This document shows, in pieces, positions 22,165 through 30,976 of a DNA stretch of 32,456 nt. The position numbers and the translations under genes are program-made. The notes beneath the pieces were generated by a model. It was not told the DNA's origin. It did no database searches and saw only the letters and a list, made by a program, of their open reading frames with translations. The first letter of the stretch is position 1; each line of letters starts with the position of its first letter. The stretch is taken from positions 1 through 32,456 of the forward strand of contig NZ_PGSG01000032.1 of the NCBI RefSeq assembly GCF_002843305.1, in the 5' to 3' direction. This DNA is from Streptomyces barkulensis. Lineage in GTDB: Bacteria > Actinomycetota > Actinomycetes > Streptomycetales > Streptomycetaceae.

Positions 22165-22198
22165 CTACGCGCGTAGTCAACCGTCGAGGCGGTAGCGT
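22165..22198 (+). promoter_or_regulatory. Palindromic operator and promoter of the ABC transporter operon
   Basis: CTACGCGCGTAG (22165-22176) is a perfect 12-bp palindrome. TAGCGT (22193-22198) downstream fits a -10 box, so the palindrome lies at the -35 region. No good -35 box is seen, which suits a regulated promoter. The regulator is not identified. Confidence 0.55.
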
Positions 22199-22304
22199 CG
22201 CCCTCACCCGCACGGCCCGGCGGCCCACCTCCCGGCCACTTCCCCGGTCATCAGCCTCCGCCGTGCTCCCTACGAGCCACTCCTTAGCCCGAGGAGAGTG
22301 CACC

Positions 22305-23918
22305 ATCAACGCGTCCAGCAGTCCTCCCGCCGTCGAACTGACCGGGATCACCAAGCGCTTCCCCGGTGTCGTCGCCAACCACGACATCCACATGTCCGTC
22401 CGCAAGGGGACCGTGCACGCCATCGTCGGCGAGAACGGCGCGGGCAAGTCGACCCTGATGAAGATCCTCTACGGCATGCAGAAGCCGGACGAGGGCACCA
22501 TCGCCGTCGACGGCCAGGAGGTCGCCTTCTCCGACCCCGGCGACGCCATCGCCCGCGGCATCGGCATGGTCCACCAGCACTTCATGCTGGCCGACAACCT
22601 CACCGTCGCCGAGAACACCGTCCTGGGCAGCGAGAAGCTGTACGGGATCGGCGCGAAGGCCCGCGCCCGGATCAGGGAGATCTCCGAGGCCTACGGCCTG
22701 GGCATCCGCCCCGACGCCATGGTGGAGGACCTCGGGGTCGCCGACCGGCAGCGCGTGGAGATCCTCAAGGTCCTCTACCGCGGCGCCCGCATCCTCATCC
22801 TCGACGAGCCGACCGCCGTGCTCGTGCCGCAGGAGGTGGACGCGCTCTTCGCCAACCTCCGCGAGCTGAAGGCGGAGGGACTGACCGTCATCTTCATCTC
22901 GCACAAGCTGGGCGAGGTGCTCTCGGTCGCCGACGACATCACCGTCATCCGGCGCGGCACCACCGTCGCCTCCGTCACCCCCGGCGACGTCACCGTCAAG
23001 CAGCTCGCCGAGCTGATGGTCGGCGCCGAGCTGCCCTCCCCGGAGACCCGCGAGTCCACCGTCACCGAGACCCCCATGCTGAGGGTGAACGACCTCACCC
23101 TCACCGGCTACGACCCGGTCGACGGCGCCCGCACCATCCTGGACGGCGTCTCCTTCACCATCCACAAGGGCGAGGTGCTGGGCCTGGCCGGTGTGGAGGG
23201 CAACGGCCAGACCGAGCTGATCGAGGCGCTGGTCGGCATGCGCCAGGCCGACGGCGGGACCATCGTCCTCGGCGAGCAGGACGTCACCGGCTGGCCCACC
23301 CGCCGCCGCCGCGAGGGCGGCGTCGGCTACATCCCCGAGGACCGCCACCGCCACGGGCTGCTGCTGGAATCCCCCCTGTGGGAGAACCGCATACTCGGGC
23401 ACGTCACCGAATCCCCCAACAGCAAGGGGCCCTGGCTGGACATCAAGGCCGCCCGCGCCGACACCGAGCGGATCGTCGCCGAGTACGACGTGCGCACCCC
23501 CGGCATCGACGTCACCGCGGCCTCTCTGTCCGGCGGCAACCAGCAGAAGCTGATCGTGGGCCGCGAGATGAGCCACGAACCCCGGCTCCTGATCGCCGCC
23601 CACCCCACACGCGGCGTGGACGTCGGAGCGCAGGCGCAGATCTGGGACCAGATCCGTACCGCGCGCCGCGCCGGCCTGGCCGTCCTGCTGATCTCCGCCG
23701 ACCTCGACGAGCTGATCGGCCTGTCCGACACCCTGCGCGTGATGTACCGCGGCCGACTGGTCGCCGAAGCCGACCCCGCCACGATCACCCCTGAGGCCCT
23801 GGGCTCCGCCATGACCGGCGCTGCCTCCGGCCGTCTCGACGACGGGGCGGCGCTCGAAACCGCCGCGGCCGCCGACGGGACCGCCGCCACGGGCCGGGAC
23901 GGGGGAGAGGACCGATGA
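22305..23918 (+). CDS. ABC transporter ATP-binding protein, nucleoside uptake (two ATPase domains)
   Basis: About 537 residues with two nucleotide-binding domains. Domain 1: Walker A GENGAGKST, Walker B RILILDEPTAVLVPQE, with the degenerate signature usual in the sugar/nucleoside class. Domain 2: altered Walker A GVEGNGQTEL, signature LSGGNQQK and IAAHPTRGVD. It energises nucleoside import with the two permeases. The start is unusual: GAGGAG (22291-22296) lies 8 nt before an ATC at 22305, where homology begins (NASSSPPAVELTGITKRF). The only upstream in-frame start is a GTG at 22263 without a ribosome-binding site and followed by non-coding-like codons, including TTA. The gene ends in an ATGA overlap with the first permease. 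Confidence 0.9.
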   Translation: MNASSSPPAVELTGITKRFPGVVANHDIHMSVRKGTVHAIVGENGAGKSTLMKILYGMQKPDEGTIAVDGQEVAFSDPGDAIARGIGMVHQHFMLADNLTVAENTVLGSEKLYGIGAKARARIREISEAYGLGIRPDAMVEDLGVADRQRVEILKVLYRGARILILDEPTAVLVPQEVDALFANLRELKAEGLTVIFISHKLGEVLSVADDITVIRRGTTVASVTPGDVTVKQLAELMVGAELPSPETRESTVTETPMLRVNDLTLTGYDPVDGARTILDGVSFTIHKGEVLGLAGVEGNGQTELIEALVGMRQADGGTIVLGEQDVTGWPTRRRREGGVGYIPEDRHRHGLLLESPLWENRILGHVTESPNSKGPWLDIKAARADTERIVAEYDVRTPGIDVTAASLSGGNQQKLIVGREMSHEPRLLIAAHPTRGVDVGAQAQIWDQIRTARRAGLAVLLISADLDELIGLSDTLRVMYRGRLVAEADPATITPEALGSAMTGAASGRLDDGAALETAAAADGTAATGRDGGEDR

Positions 23919-25051
23919 AGAAGTTCGACAAGGACCGGCTGGTCCTGGCCGTCGGCGGGCCGGTGCTGGCCATCGTCGTCGCCGTGCTGCTGACCTCGGT
24001 GGTGCTGGTCGCCTCCGGTCTGAACCCCGTCCAGCCGTACGTGCTGATGGCCGAGTACGCGGTGCACGCCGACATCCAGGTGCTCATCGTCAACCAGGCC
24101 GCCACGTACTACCTGGCGGCGCTCGCGGTGGCCGTCGGCTTCCGCATGAACCTGTTCAACATCGGGGTCGACGGGCAGTACCGGCTCGCCGCGATGGCCG
24201 CCGCCGTCGTCGGCGCCTCGGTCACCCTGCCCGGCCCCCTGCACATCGTGCTGATCCTGGTCGTCGCGATGCTGGTGGGCGGCTTCTGGGCCGGCATCGC
24301 GGGCATCCTGAAGACCACCCGCGGGGTGAGCGAGGTCGTCTCGACGATCATGCTCAACTCCATCGCCACCAGCATCATCGCCTACCTCGTCCTGCCCGCC
24401 CAGTTCGGCGAGCAGCGCGGCAACAACCTCACCACCGGGCAGATCCCCCAGTCGGGCTGGTTCCCCGGCATCGACCTGGGCGCGGCCGGCGAGATCTACG
24501 GCTTCACCGCCGTCGCCGCCCTGTGCGGCCTGCTGTACTGGCTGGTCCTCAACCGCACCCGGTTCGGCTTCGACCTGCGCGCCACCGGCGCCAGCCCCAG
24601 CGCCGCCTCCGCCAGCGGCGTCGACGCCAGACGCATGGTGCTCACCAGCATGCTGATCTCCGGCGCGGTCGCCGGCCTGGCCGGCATGCCCGTCCTGCTC
24701 GGCGACGCCCACACCTACAGCCTGGACTTCCCCGCGGGCGTGGGCTTCACCGGCATCACCATCGCCCTGCTCGGCCGCAACCACCCCCTCGGCATAGCCT
24801 TCGGAGCGCTGCTCATCGCCTTCCTCGACAAGGCCTCGCCGACGCTCGACTACAACGGCTACGAGAAGGAGATCGCCACGATCATGCAGGGCCTGATCGT
24901 GATGGCGGTCGTCATCAGCTACGAGTCCGTGCGCCGCTACGGCCTGCGCCGCCAGCAGCAGAAGGTCGGCGAGGAGCTCGCCGCCGAGGCCGCCGCCGCG
25001 GGCGAGGGCGACGGCACCGGTCCGAAGAACCGCAAGGAGGTGTCGGCATGA
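23915..25051 (+). CDS. ABC transporter permease, nucleoside uptake (first)
   Basis: The protein has 378 residues and about eight to ten membrane segments, for example LVLAVGGPVLAIVVAVLLTS and LHIVLILVVAMLVGGFWAGI. The cytoplasmic loop TRFGFDLRATGASPSAASAS contains the EAA-like coupling motif of this branched-chain/ribose-type permease family, and GLAGMPVLLGDAHTYSLDF is typical of nucleoside permeases. The C-terminal 35 residues are charged and cytoplasmic. It overlaps both neighbours by ATGA, so the four transporter and salvage genes form one operon. Confidence 0.92.
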   Translation: MKKFDKDRLVLAVGGPVLAIVVAVLLTSVVLVASGLNPVQPYVLMAEYAVHADIQVLIVNQAATYYLAALAVAVGFRMNLFNIGVDGQYRLAAMAAAVVGASVTLPGPLHIVLILVVAMLVGGFWAGIAGILKTTRGVSEVVSTIMLNSIATSIIAYLVLPAQFGEQRGNNLTTGQIPQSGWFPGIDLGAAGEIYGFTAVAALCGLLYWLVLNRTRFGFDLRATGASPSAASASGVDARRMVLTSMLISGAVAGLAGMPVLLGDAHTYSLDFPAGVGFTGITIALLGRNHPLGIAFGALLIAFLDKASPTLDYNGYEKEIATIMQGLIVMAVVISYESVRRYGLRRQQQKVGEELAAEAAAAGEGDGTGPKNRKEVSA

Positions 25052-26313
25052 GCACCGTCCTCGACAAGCGGCCGGCCGCACAGCAGCCGAAGAAGTCCGC
25101 CCGCCGCCGGCTGACCCTGGCCGAGTGGATGCTCGTGATCGCGGGCCTGCTGGTGCTCGTCTCCGCCGTGCGGATGATCACCGGGGCCCACGGCATCACC
25201 TCCGTCGGACAGACCTCCGCCGCCCTGCGGCTGGCCGTCCCCATCGGACTGGCCGGACTGGGCGGCCTGTGGGCCGAGCGGGCCGGTGTGATCAACATCG
25301 GTCTGGAGGGCATGCTGATCCTGGGCACCTGGTTCGGCGCCTGGGCCGGCGTCCAGTGGGGCCCGTGGGCGGGCGTGGTCATGGGCATCGTCGGCGGCGC
25401 GCTGGGCGGTCTGCTGCACGCGATCGCCACCGTCACCTTCGGCGTCAACCACATCGTCTCCGGCGTGGCCATCAACATCCTCGCCGTCGGCGCCACCCGC
25501 TACCTGTCCAGCTTCACCTTCGCCGAGATGGAGAGCGGCACCAGCAAGCAGTCCCCGCCCATCGAGTCCATAGGCCAGATCACCGTCCCCGGGCTGTCCG
25601 ACGCGATGGCGACGCTCAACGCCAAGCACTGGTTCGTCGTCTCCGACGTCGCCGGGCTGGTCGGCGGACTGGTCACCAACCTCTCCCTGCTGACGATCGT
25701 GGCCGTCGCCATGATCCCGCTCAGCCGCTGGGTGCTGTGGAACACCGGCTTCGGCCTGCGGCTGCGCTCCTGCGGCGAGAACCCGATCGCGGCCGAGAGC
25801 CTGGGCGTCAACGTCTACAAGTACAAGTACATCGCCGTGATGATCTCCGGCGGCTTCGCCGGCATGGGCGGCGCGTTCCTCGCCGAGGTCGCCTCCAACA
25901 TCTACCTGGAGGGCCAGACCGGCGGACGCGGCTACATCGGCCTCGCCGCGATGATCTTCGGCAACTGGATGCCGGGCGGCCTCGCCCTGGGCGCCGGCCT
26001 GTTCGGCTACACCGACAGCCTCAACCTGCGCGGCGGCGGCCAGAACGTCCACGCCCTGCTCCTGCTGCTGGCGATCCTGCTGGTCCTGGCCACCGCCTGG
26101 GCGATCTACCGGAAGAAGTACCTGACCGGCGCGGTCGCGGCGGTCAGCGGCCTGGTGCTGTTCGTCTGGTACTCCTCGGTGGACGAGGTGCCCAGCCAGT
26201 TCGTCAGCGCCGCCCCGTACGTCGCCACGCTGCTGGTGCTGGCCATGTCCGCGCAGCGGCTGCGGATGCCCAAGGCCAACGGGCACGCCTACCGGAAGGG
26301 CGAGGGCAAGTAG
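25048..26313 (+). CDS. ABC transporter permease, nucleoside uptake (second)
   Basis: The protein has 421 residues. A cytoplasmic N-terminus rich in Lys/Arg precedes LAEWMLVIAGLLVLVSAVRM. Further membrane segments and the motif ERAGVINIGLEGMLILGTWF identify the second permease of BMP-type systems; GFGLRLRSCGENPIAAESLG is the coupling loop. It probably pairs with the first permease as a heterodimer. AAGGAGG precedes the ATG. The stop TAG shares its last base with the GTG of the deaminase gene. Confidence 0.92.
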   Translation: MSTVLDKRPAAQQPKKSARRRLTLAEWMLVIAGLLVLVSAVRMITGAHGITSVGQTSAALRLAVPIGLAGLGGLWAERAGVINIGLEGMLILGTWFGAWAGVQWGPWAGVVMGIVGGALGGLLHAIATVTFGVNHIVSGVAINILAVGATRYLSSFTFAEMESGTSKQSPPIESIGQITVPGLSDAMATLNAKHWFVVSDVAGLVGGLVTNLSLLTIVAVAMIPLSRWVLWNTGFGLRLRSCGENPIAAESLGVNVYKYKYIAVMISGGFAGMGGAFLAEVASNIYLEGQTGGRGYIGLAAMIFGNWMPGGLALGAGLFGYTDSLNLRGGGQNVHALLLLLAILLVLATAWAIYRKKYLTGAVAAVSGLVLFVWYSSVDEVPSQFVSAAPYVATLLVLAMSAQRLRMPKANGHAYRKGEGK

Positions 26314-26759
26314 TGAGCGACTCCCCCGCGACAGGCGCCGGCCGGGCCGACTGGCCGGCGCTGCGGGAACGGGCCCGGGAGCTGATGTCCCGGGCCTACG
26401 TCCCGTACTCCAAGTACCCGGTCGGCGCCGCCGCGCTGGTGGACGACGGCCGGATCGTCGGCGGCTGCAACGTGGAGAACGCCTCCTACGGCGTCGGGCT
26501 GTGCGCCGAGTGCGGCCTGGTCTCCGAGCTGGCCGCCACCGGCGGCGGCCGGCTGGTGGCCTTCACCTGCTGCGACGGCCGCGGCGAGATCCTCATGCCG
26601 TGCGGCCGCTGCCGCCAGCTGCTGTGGGAGCACGGCGGCCCGAACCTGGCGGTCGACACCGCCTCCGGCGTCCGGCCGCTGTCCGACCTCCTGCCGGACG
26701 CCTTCGGCCCCGAGCACCTCGCCGAAGCGGACGGCCCCACCGGCTCCACCGGCCCCTGA
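26313..26759 (+). CDS. cdd: Cytidine deaminase
   Basis: The protein has 148 residues. The zinc and catalytic motifs are intact: GGCNVENASYGVGLCAECGL (Cys-Ala-Glu with catalytic Glu) and MPCGRCRQLLWE (Pro-Cys-X-X-Cys). The size is that of homotetrameric enzymes. It converts (deoxy)cytidine to (deoxy)uridine, feeding the phosphorylase encoded next. The GTG at 26313 overlaps the permease stop by one base. A C-terminal extension rich in Gly, Thr and Pro is of no known use. Confidence 0.95.
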   Translation: MSDSPATGAGRADWPALRERARELMSRAYVPYSKYPVGAAALVDDGRIVGGCNVENASYGVGLCAECGLVSELAATGGGRLVAFTCCDGRGEILMPCGRCRQLLWEHGGPNLAVDTASGVRPLSDLLPDAFGPEHLAEADGPTGSTGP

Positions 26760-26801
26760 CCCGCGCCCGGCGCACCCGACCCCAAGGAGCGACACCCCCC
26801 G

Positions 26802-28079
26802 ATGGACGCCATCTCCGTCATCCGCACCAAGCGCGACCGGGGCCGCCTCGGCGACGCCCAGATCGACTGGGTCATCGACGCCTACACCCGAGGCGAGGTC
26901 GCCGACGAGCAGATGTCGGCCCTGGCCATGGCGATCCTGCTCAACGGCATGGAGCGCGAGGAGATCGCCCGCTGGACCGCCGCGATGATCAACAGTGGCG
27001 AGCGGATGGACTTCTCCGCCCTGCCCCGCCCCACCGCCGACAAGCACTCCACCGGCGGCGTCGGTGACAAGATCACCCTGCCGCTCGCCCCGCTGGTCGC
27101 CGCCTGCGGCGCGGCCGTCCCCCAGCTCTCCGGCCGCGGCCTGGGCCACACCGGTGGGACGCTGGACAAGCTGGAGTCCGTCCCCGGCTGGCGGGCGCTG
27201 CTGAGCAACGACGAGATGATGGACGTCCTGCGCTCGGTCGGCGCGGTGATCTGCGCGGCCGGCGACGGACTGGCCCCGGCCGACAAGAAGCTCTACGCCC
27301 TGCGCGACGTCACCGGCACCGTCGAGGCGATCCCCCTGATCGCCTCCTCGATCATGTCCAAGAAGATCGCCGAGGGCACCGGCTCACTCGTCCTGGACGT
27401 CAAGGTCGGCTCCGGCGCGTTCATGAAGAACCTCGGCGACGCCCGCGAACTGGCCTCCACCATGGTCGGGCTCGGCACCGACCACGGGGTGCGCACCGTC
27501 GCCCTGCTCACCGACATGTCCACCCCGCTCGGCCTGACCGCGGGCAACGCCCTGGAGGTCCGCGAGTCGGTCGAGGTCCTGGCCGGCGGCGGCCCGGCCG
27601 ACGTCGTCGAACTGACGCTGGCGCTGGCCCGCGAGATGCTCGCCGCCGCCGGACTGCCGGACGCCGACCCCGCCAGGGCGCTCGCCGACGGCTCGGCCAT
27701 GGACCACTGGCGCCGCATGATCGCCGCCCAGGGCGGCGACCCGGACGCGCCCCTGCCCGTCGCCCGCGAGCGGCACACCGTGACGGCCCCCGCCTCCGGC
27801 ACCCTCACCAAGCTGGACGCGTACGCCGTCGGCGTCGCCGCCTGGCGCCTGGGCGCGGGCCGCGCCCGCAAGGAGGACCCGGTGCAGGCCGGGGCCGGGG
27901 TGGAACTGCACGCCAAGCCCGGCGACCGCGTCACCGCAGGCGCCCCGCTGCTGACCCTCCACACCGACACCCCCGAGCGCTTCGACTACGCCCTCGAATC
28001 GCTTACCGGCGACGCGATCGAGGTCGCCGGGGGCACCGCCTTCGAGCCCACCCCCCTGATCCTCGACCGCATCGCCTGA
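26802..28079 (+). CDS. deoA: Thymidine (pyrimidine-nucleoside) phosphorylase
   Basis: The protein has 425 residues. VIRTKRDRGRLGDAQIDWVI, the phosphate-binding DKHSTGGVGDKITLPLAPLV, GRGLGHTGGTLDKLESVPGW and ASSIMSKKIAEGTGSLVLDV are the family signatures, and the C-terminal barrel-sandwich part (TVTAPASGTLTKLDAYAVGV) is complete. It cleaves thymidine or deoxyuridine with phosphate to the base and deoxyribose-1-phosphate. AAGGAG stands before the ATG. It completes uptake and salvage together with the transporter and deaminase, and a strong hairpin follows. Confidence 0.95.
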   Translation: MDAISVIRTKRDRGRLGDAQIDWVIDAYTRGEVADEQMSALAMAILLNGMEREEIARWTAAMINSGERMDFSALPRPTADKHSTGGVGDKITLPLAPLVAACGAAVPQLSGRGLGHTGGTLDKLESVPGWRALLSNDEMMDVLRSVGAVICAAGDGLAPADKKLYALRDVTGTVEAIPLIASSIMSKKIAEGTGSLVLDVKVGSGAFMKNLGDARELASTMVGLGTDHGVRTVALLTDMSTPLGLTAGNALEVRESVEVLAGGGPADVVELTLALAREMLAAAGLPDADPARALADGSAMDHWRRMIAAQGGDPDAPLPVARERHTVTAPASGTLTKLDAYAVGVAAWRLGAGRARKEDPVQAGAGVELHAKPGDRVTAGAPLLTLHTDTPERFDYALESLTGDAIEVAGGTAFEPTPLILDRIA

Positions 28080-28122
28080 CACCGGCCCTCACGACCGTAG
28101 GCCGTAGGCGGGGCTCACGCGG

Positions 28123-28160
28123 AGGTGCCCGTACCCCCGGGACGCGGGGTACGGGCACCT
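28123..28160. terminator. Bidirectional 15-bp hairpin terminator
   Basis: AGGTGCCCGTACCCC pairs perfectly with its complement around 8 nt. It lies between the convergent ends of the phosphorylase gene (plus) and the fascin-like gene (minus), and can end both transcripts. Confidence 0.85.
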
Positions 28161-28178
28161 TGTCCGTCCGGCCGGGGC

Positions 28179-28898
28179 TCAGGCGCCCAGGTCGTAGAGG
28201 ACGAACTCCTCCCAGGAACCGCCGATCTCGGCGGAACGGGCGCGCAGGGCGTACTGGAGCGAGCCGGTGTAGCCGTTCTCCATGGCGACGAACAGGCCGT
28301 TCAGCGTGGACTGGAGCGCCCAGCGGTCCAGCTCCGCGTTGTAGTACACGACGAACCGCTCCCAGCCGCCCACACCGGTGGAGCGGGCGCGCAGCAGGTT
28401 CTGGGAGCTGCCGGTGAAGTTCTTCTCCACCGCCACATAGAGGTCGTTGGCCAGCGACCTCAGGGCGTAGGTCTCGGTGGTCTCGTCCCACTCGAAGGCG
28501 AAGCCCTCCCAGGAGCCGCCGTACTCGGCGGAACGGGCCCGCAGCGCACCGGTGTTGGGAGCCGGGTAGGTCTTCTCGGTCGCGACGAACCGCTCGTTGC
28601 GGACCGACTGCATCGCGATGAGGGAGAGCTCGTCCGCGTCCGAGCCCTGCTCGGTGAGGTCCTGCGCGGTGAGGTTCTGCGCGGCGGGGCCCTGGAGGGC
28701 GGAGGAGCGCTTGCCGTCCGCCCCGCCGTTCAGGGCGGCCACCTCACCACCCCGGACCACCTCCCAGCCGGCCGGCACGGCGGTCTGCACGGCGGCCGGA
28801 CGGCCGGTCTGCGGGGCGGCCACGGCCGCCGGGGCGGTCAGCGCGGAGGCCCCCACCAGAGCGCTCAGGGCCAGAAGAACGGAGGTCATGCGTCGCAC
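28179..28898 (-). CDS. Secreted fascin-like beta-trefoil protein
   Basis: The protein has 239 residues. A Sec signal (MRRMTSVLLALSALVGASAL onward) ends near AVAA at residue 28. About 60 variable residues follow, then three repeats of about 48 residues: each has LRS/LQS, an N-x-x-[FL]-VA-[TVM]-E segment, a [SL]-x-x-x-LRARS segment and W-E-x-F. Three such units build a beta-trefoil as in fascin or actin-cross-linking domains, which in bacteria often bind carbohydrate. No catalytic domain is attached. The GTG at 28898 has GAGG 7 nt upstream. It is monocistronic. The ligand is unknown; a surface glycan is the likeliest guess. Confidence 0.75.
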   Translation of the reverse strand: MRRMTSVLLALSALVGASALTAPAAVAAPQTGRPAAVQTAVPAGWEVVRGGEVAALNGGADGKRSSALQGPAAQNLTAQDLTEQGSDADELSLIAMQSVRNERFVATEKTYPAPNTGALRARSAEYGGSWEGFAFEWDETTETYALRSLANDLYVAVEKNFTGSSQNLLRARSTGVGGWERFVVYYNAELDRWALQSTLNGLFVAMENGYTGSLQYALRARSAEIGGSWEEFVLYDLGA

Positions 28899-29240
28899 GG
28901 GTCGTCCTCACCTTCGGTGAATCGGTGGTGATTCCGGGGCGGCGGAGAAGCGAATTCGGCGCCTTCGGGCACCTGAGTGTGCCGGAACGCGCGGTTGTCC
29001 GCGCGGCGATTTCCCCCCTGCTTTCGCTGCGCCCCCCGGAACCGCGATCGGAACGCCCTCCCCTCGGGCGCTCCCGCGGCTGCCCCGCGCTGATCCACGA
29101 GGCGGCGCCAGACTATCGGCGAGCACCTTCCCTCGGCGGGCCCATTCCGTTCATTCTCCGGATCGGAAAGGAATTCCCCCGGGACGACCGATTCCGCAAC
29201 CCCGGGTTAACGTGGAGGAAGGAATCCGTTCGCCGGATGC
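28899..29240. other. Intergenic region between MFS and fascin-like genes
   Basis: About 340 nt. Frames on both strands exist but lack coding character. It should contain the fascin-like gene promoter. Small palindromes such as CACC-TTC-GGTG (28909-28919) are visible, but no promoter could be assigned with confidence. Confidence 0.5.
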
Positions 29241-30467
29241 CTAAACCGCGGAGACCTTTTGCGGAAGGCCGTCCCGGCCCGGTTCGCGGCGGGCGGCCCA
29301 CGGCTCGCACAGCAGCACCACGAGCGCCCCGGTGGCGAGTGCTCCGCCGACCAGGACCGCGCCCCTCACCCCGGCCCCGGTGGGCAGCAGCAGACCGCCG
29401 GTGAAGGAGCCGCCGGCGATGCCGACGTTGAAGACCGCCGACCCGGCCGCCGAGGCGATCTCGGTGCTGCCGGGCGCCACCTGGAGGATCCTGCTCTGCA
29501 GGGAGGTGGTCATCGCGGCCATGGAGAACCCCAGCAGGGCGACCAGGCAGACGGCCGCGGGGCGTGCGCCGCCGGACAGATACAGCCCCCACATCACCGC
29601 CGCCAGCAGGGCCACGGCCAGCGCCATGGTGTGCCGGGGGCGGCGGTCCACGAGGGCGCCGGCCGCATAGGTGCCCACGATCCCGGCCACCCCCGACGCC
29701 AGCAGTACCGGGGCCACGGCAGACTGCGGGAGGCCGGCCACATCGGTGAGGAAGGCGGTGATGTAGGTGTAGCCGCTGAACACACCCCAGATCACCAGGG
29801 CGGTCGTCACCATCAGGACCGCGAACCGGCGGGCACTCGGCTCGGCCCCGACCGAGGCGTGACCGCCCCCCGGAGCCATGGGCGGCAGCAGGGCGGTGAC
29901 GGTGACGAGGGCGAGCAGGCCGAAGGCGCTCATCACCGTGAAGGGGATCCGCCAGCCGGCCAGCTGGCCCAGCCAGGTGCCAGCCGGTACGCCCACCACA
30001 GCGGCCAGGGACAGCCCGGAGAACAGCCCGGCGACCACCTTGCCGCGCACCTCGGGCGGGAACAGTCCGGCGGCGGTGGCCGCGACGATCGACCAGAACA
30101 CCGCGTGGGTCAGCGCGACCGTGATCCGCGCGGCGAGCAGCACCCAGTAACCCGGGGCCGCCGCCGAGACCAGGTTCGCGGCGACGAAGACGCCCAGCAG
30201 CACGATGAGCAGCGCGCGCCGCGGCACTCTGCGGACCAGATGCGTCAGGGGCACCGAGGCCACCGCCACGACCAGGCCGTAGCCGGTCACCAGCAGGCCC
30301 ACCGCCGACCTCGACACGTCCAGGTCCCCGGCGATGACCGGGAGCAGGCCGACCGGCAGGGTCTCCACCGTGCTCAGGGAGAACAGGGCCACCGCCAGCG
30401 CCACGACCACCGCCACGGCGGCCGGGGTGCGCAAAGGGGGCGTGGTCGCGGGCTGCGGTACCGTCAC
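29241..30467 (-). CDS. MFS transporter, DHA1-type exporter
   Basis: The protein has 408 residues from the GTG at 30467, with AAAGGA 7 nt upstream; more upstream in-frame codons have no such support. Twelve membrane segments can be traced, e.g. VAVVVALAVALFSLSTVETL and LVIWGVFSGYTYITAFLTDV. The loop between helices 2 and 3 (LTHLVRRVPRRALLI) and VPAGTWLGQLAGWRIPF near helix 5 are typical of the AraJ/NepI/PbuE-like drug and nucleoside efflux group. Substrate unknown. No regulator gene is adjacent. Confidence 0.9.
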   Translation of the reverse strand: MTVPQPATTPPLRTPAAVAVVVALAVALFSLSTVETLPVGLLPVIAGDLDVSRSAVGLLVTGYGLVVAVASVPLTHLVRRVPRRALLIVLLGVFVAANLVSAAAPGYWVLLAARITVALTHAVFWSIVAATAAGLFPPEVRGKVVAGLFSGLSLAAVVGVPAGTWLGQLAGWRIPFTVMSAFGLLALVTVTALLPPMAPGGGHASVGAEPSARRFAVLMVTTALVIWGVFSGYTYITAFLTDVAGLPQSAVAPVLLASGVAGIVGTYAAGALVDRRPRHTMALAVALLAAVMWGLYLSGGARPAAVCLVALLGFSMAAMTTSLQSRILQVAPGSTEIASAAGSAVFNVGIAGGSFTGGLLLPTGAGVRGAVLVGGALATGALVVLLCEPWAARREPGRDGLPQKVSAV

Positions 30468-30628
30468 GGGATTTCCTTTCCTGATGCCCGTCCGGGGGAC
30501 GGCGGAGCCGGACACGGACTCGGGCGGCGCCATTGAACACATGTGCCAGTCCTCGGTGCAAGCGTTTTCCCGTTGAATCTCGGATATCTGCCACCGTGCT
30601 CAGGTCCAGCCAGAAAAAAATAAACCGG

Positions 30629-30643
30629 CCGAAAAGTTTTCGG
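30629..30643. repeat. AT-rich 15-bp palindrome
   Basis: CCGAAAA-G-TTTTCGG is perfect around one central base. It stands in the most AT-rich part of the window, about 160 nt before the MFS start, and may be an operator. Confidence 0.45.
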
Positions 30644-30900
30644 TCTTTGGAGTGGGTTCTAGTGGTCGCGGGTGCGGGCCTCCGGTGCCGACGCGAACTT
30701 CCTCGCACCTGACTCCTGAACGGGTGCGGGTGCGTGCGGGGGTCGGGGCCGGTCCGGGGCGAACATTCCGGACGGCATGATTTACGGCCGTTCCGTGCAC
30801 CGTCGCCTGGAGCGCCTATTGGCCGCAAATCACGCCCCTGGCCTCCGGCATGGGGAACCCCGGAGTGTCCGGAACGTCCGCCCCTCCCCGTCCCCTCCCG

Positions 30901-30976
30901 CCGTCGCCCGGCTGCGGGCGGACGGCGGTGCGGTCCGGGCCCCGAGGGCGGTATCGGCCCGTCGCCCGGCTGCGGG
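30901..30976. repeat. 18-bp direct repeat pair
   Basis: CCGTCGCCCGGCTGCGGG occurs at 30901-30918 and 30959-30976, a period of 58 nt, in non-coding DNA. Role unknown. Confidence 0.55.

Noticed and set aside
22284..23603. Long minus-strand frame opposite the ABC ATPase gene
   Set aside because: Antisense shadow of an unambiguous ABC ATPase.
28925..29404. Open frame of 159 codons on the plus strand between fascin-like and MFS genes
   Set aside because: Its residue make-up (Arg/Pro-rich, no hydrophobic core) and overlap with the MFS 3' end indicate a chance frame in high-GC DNA.
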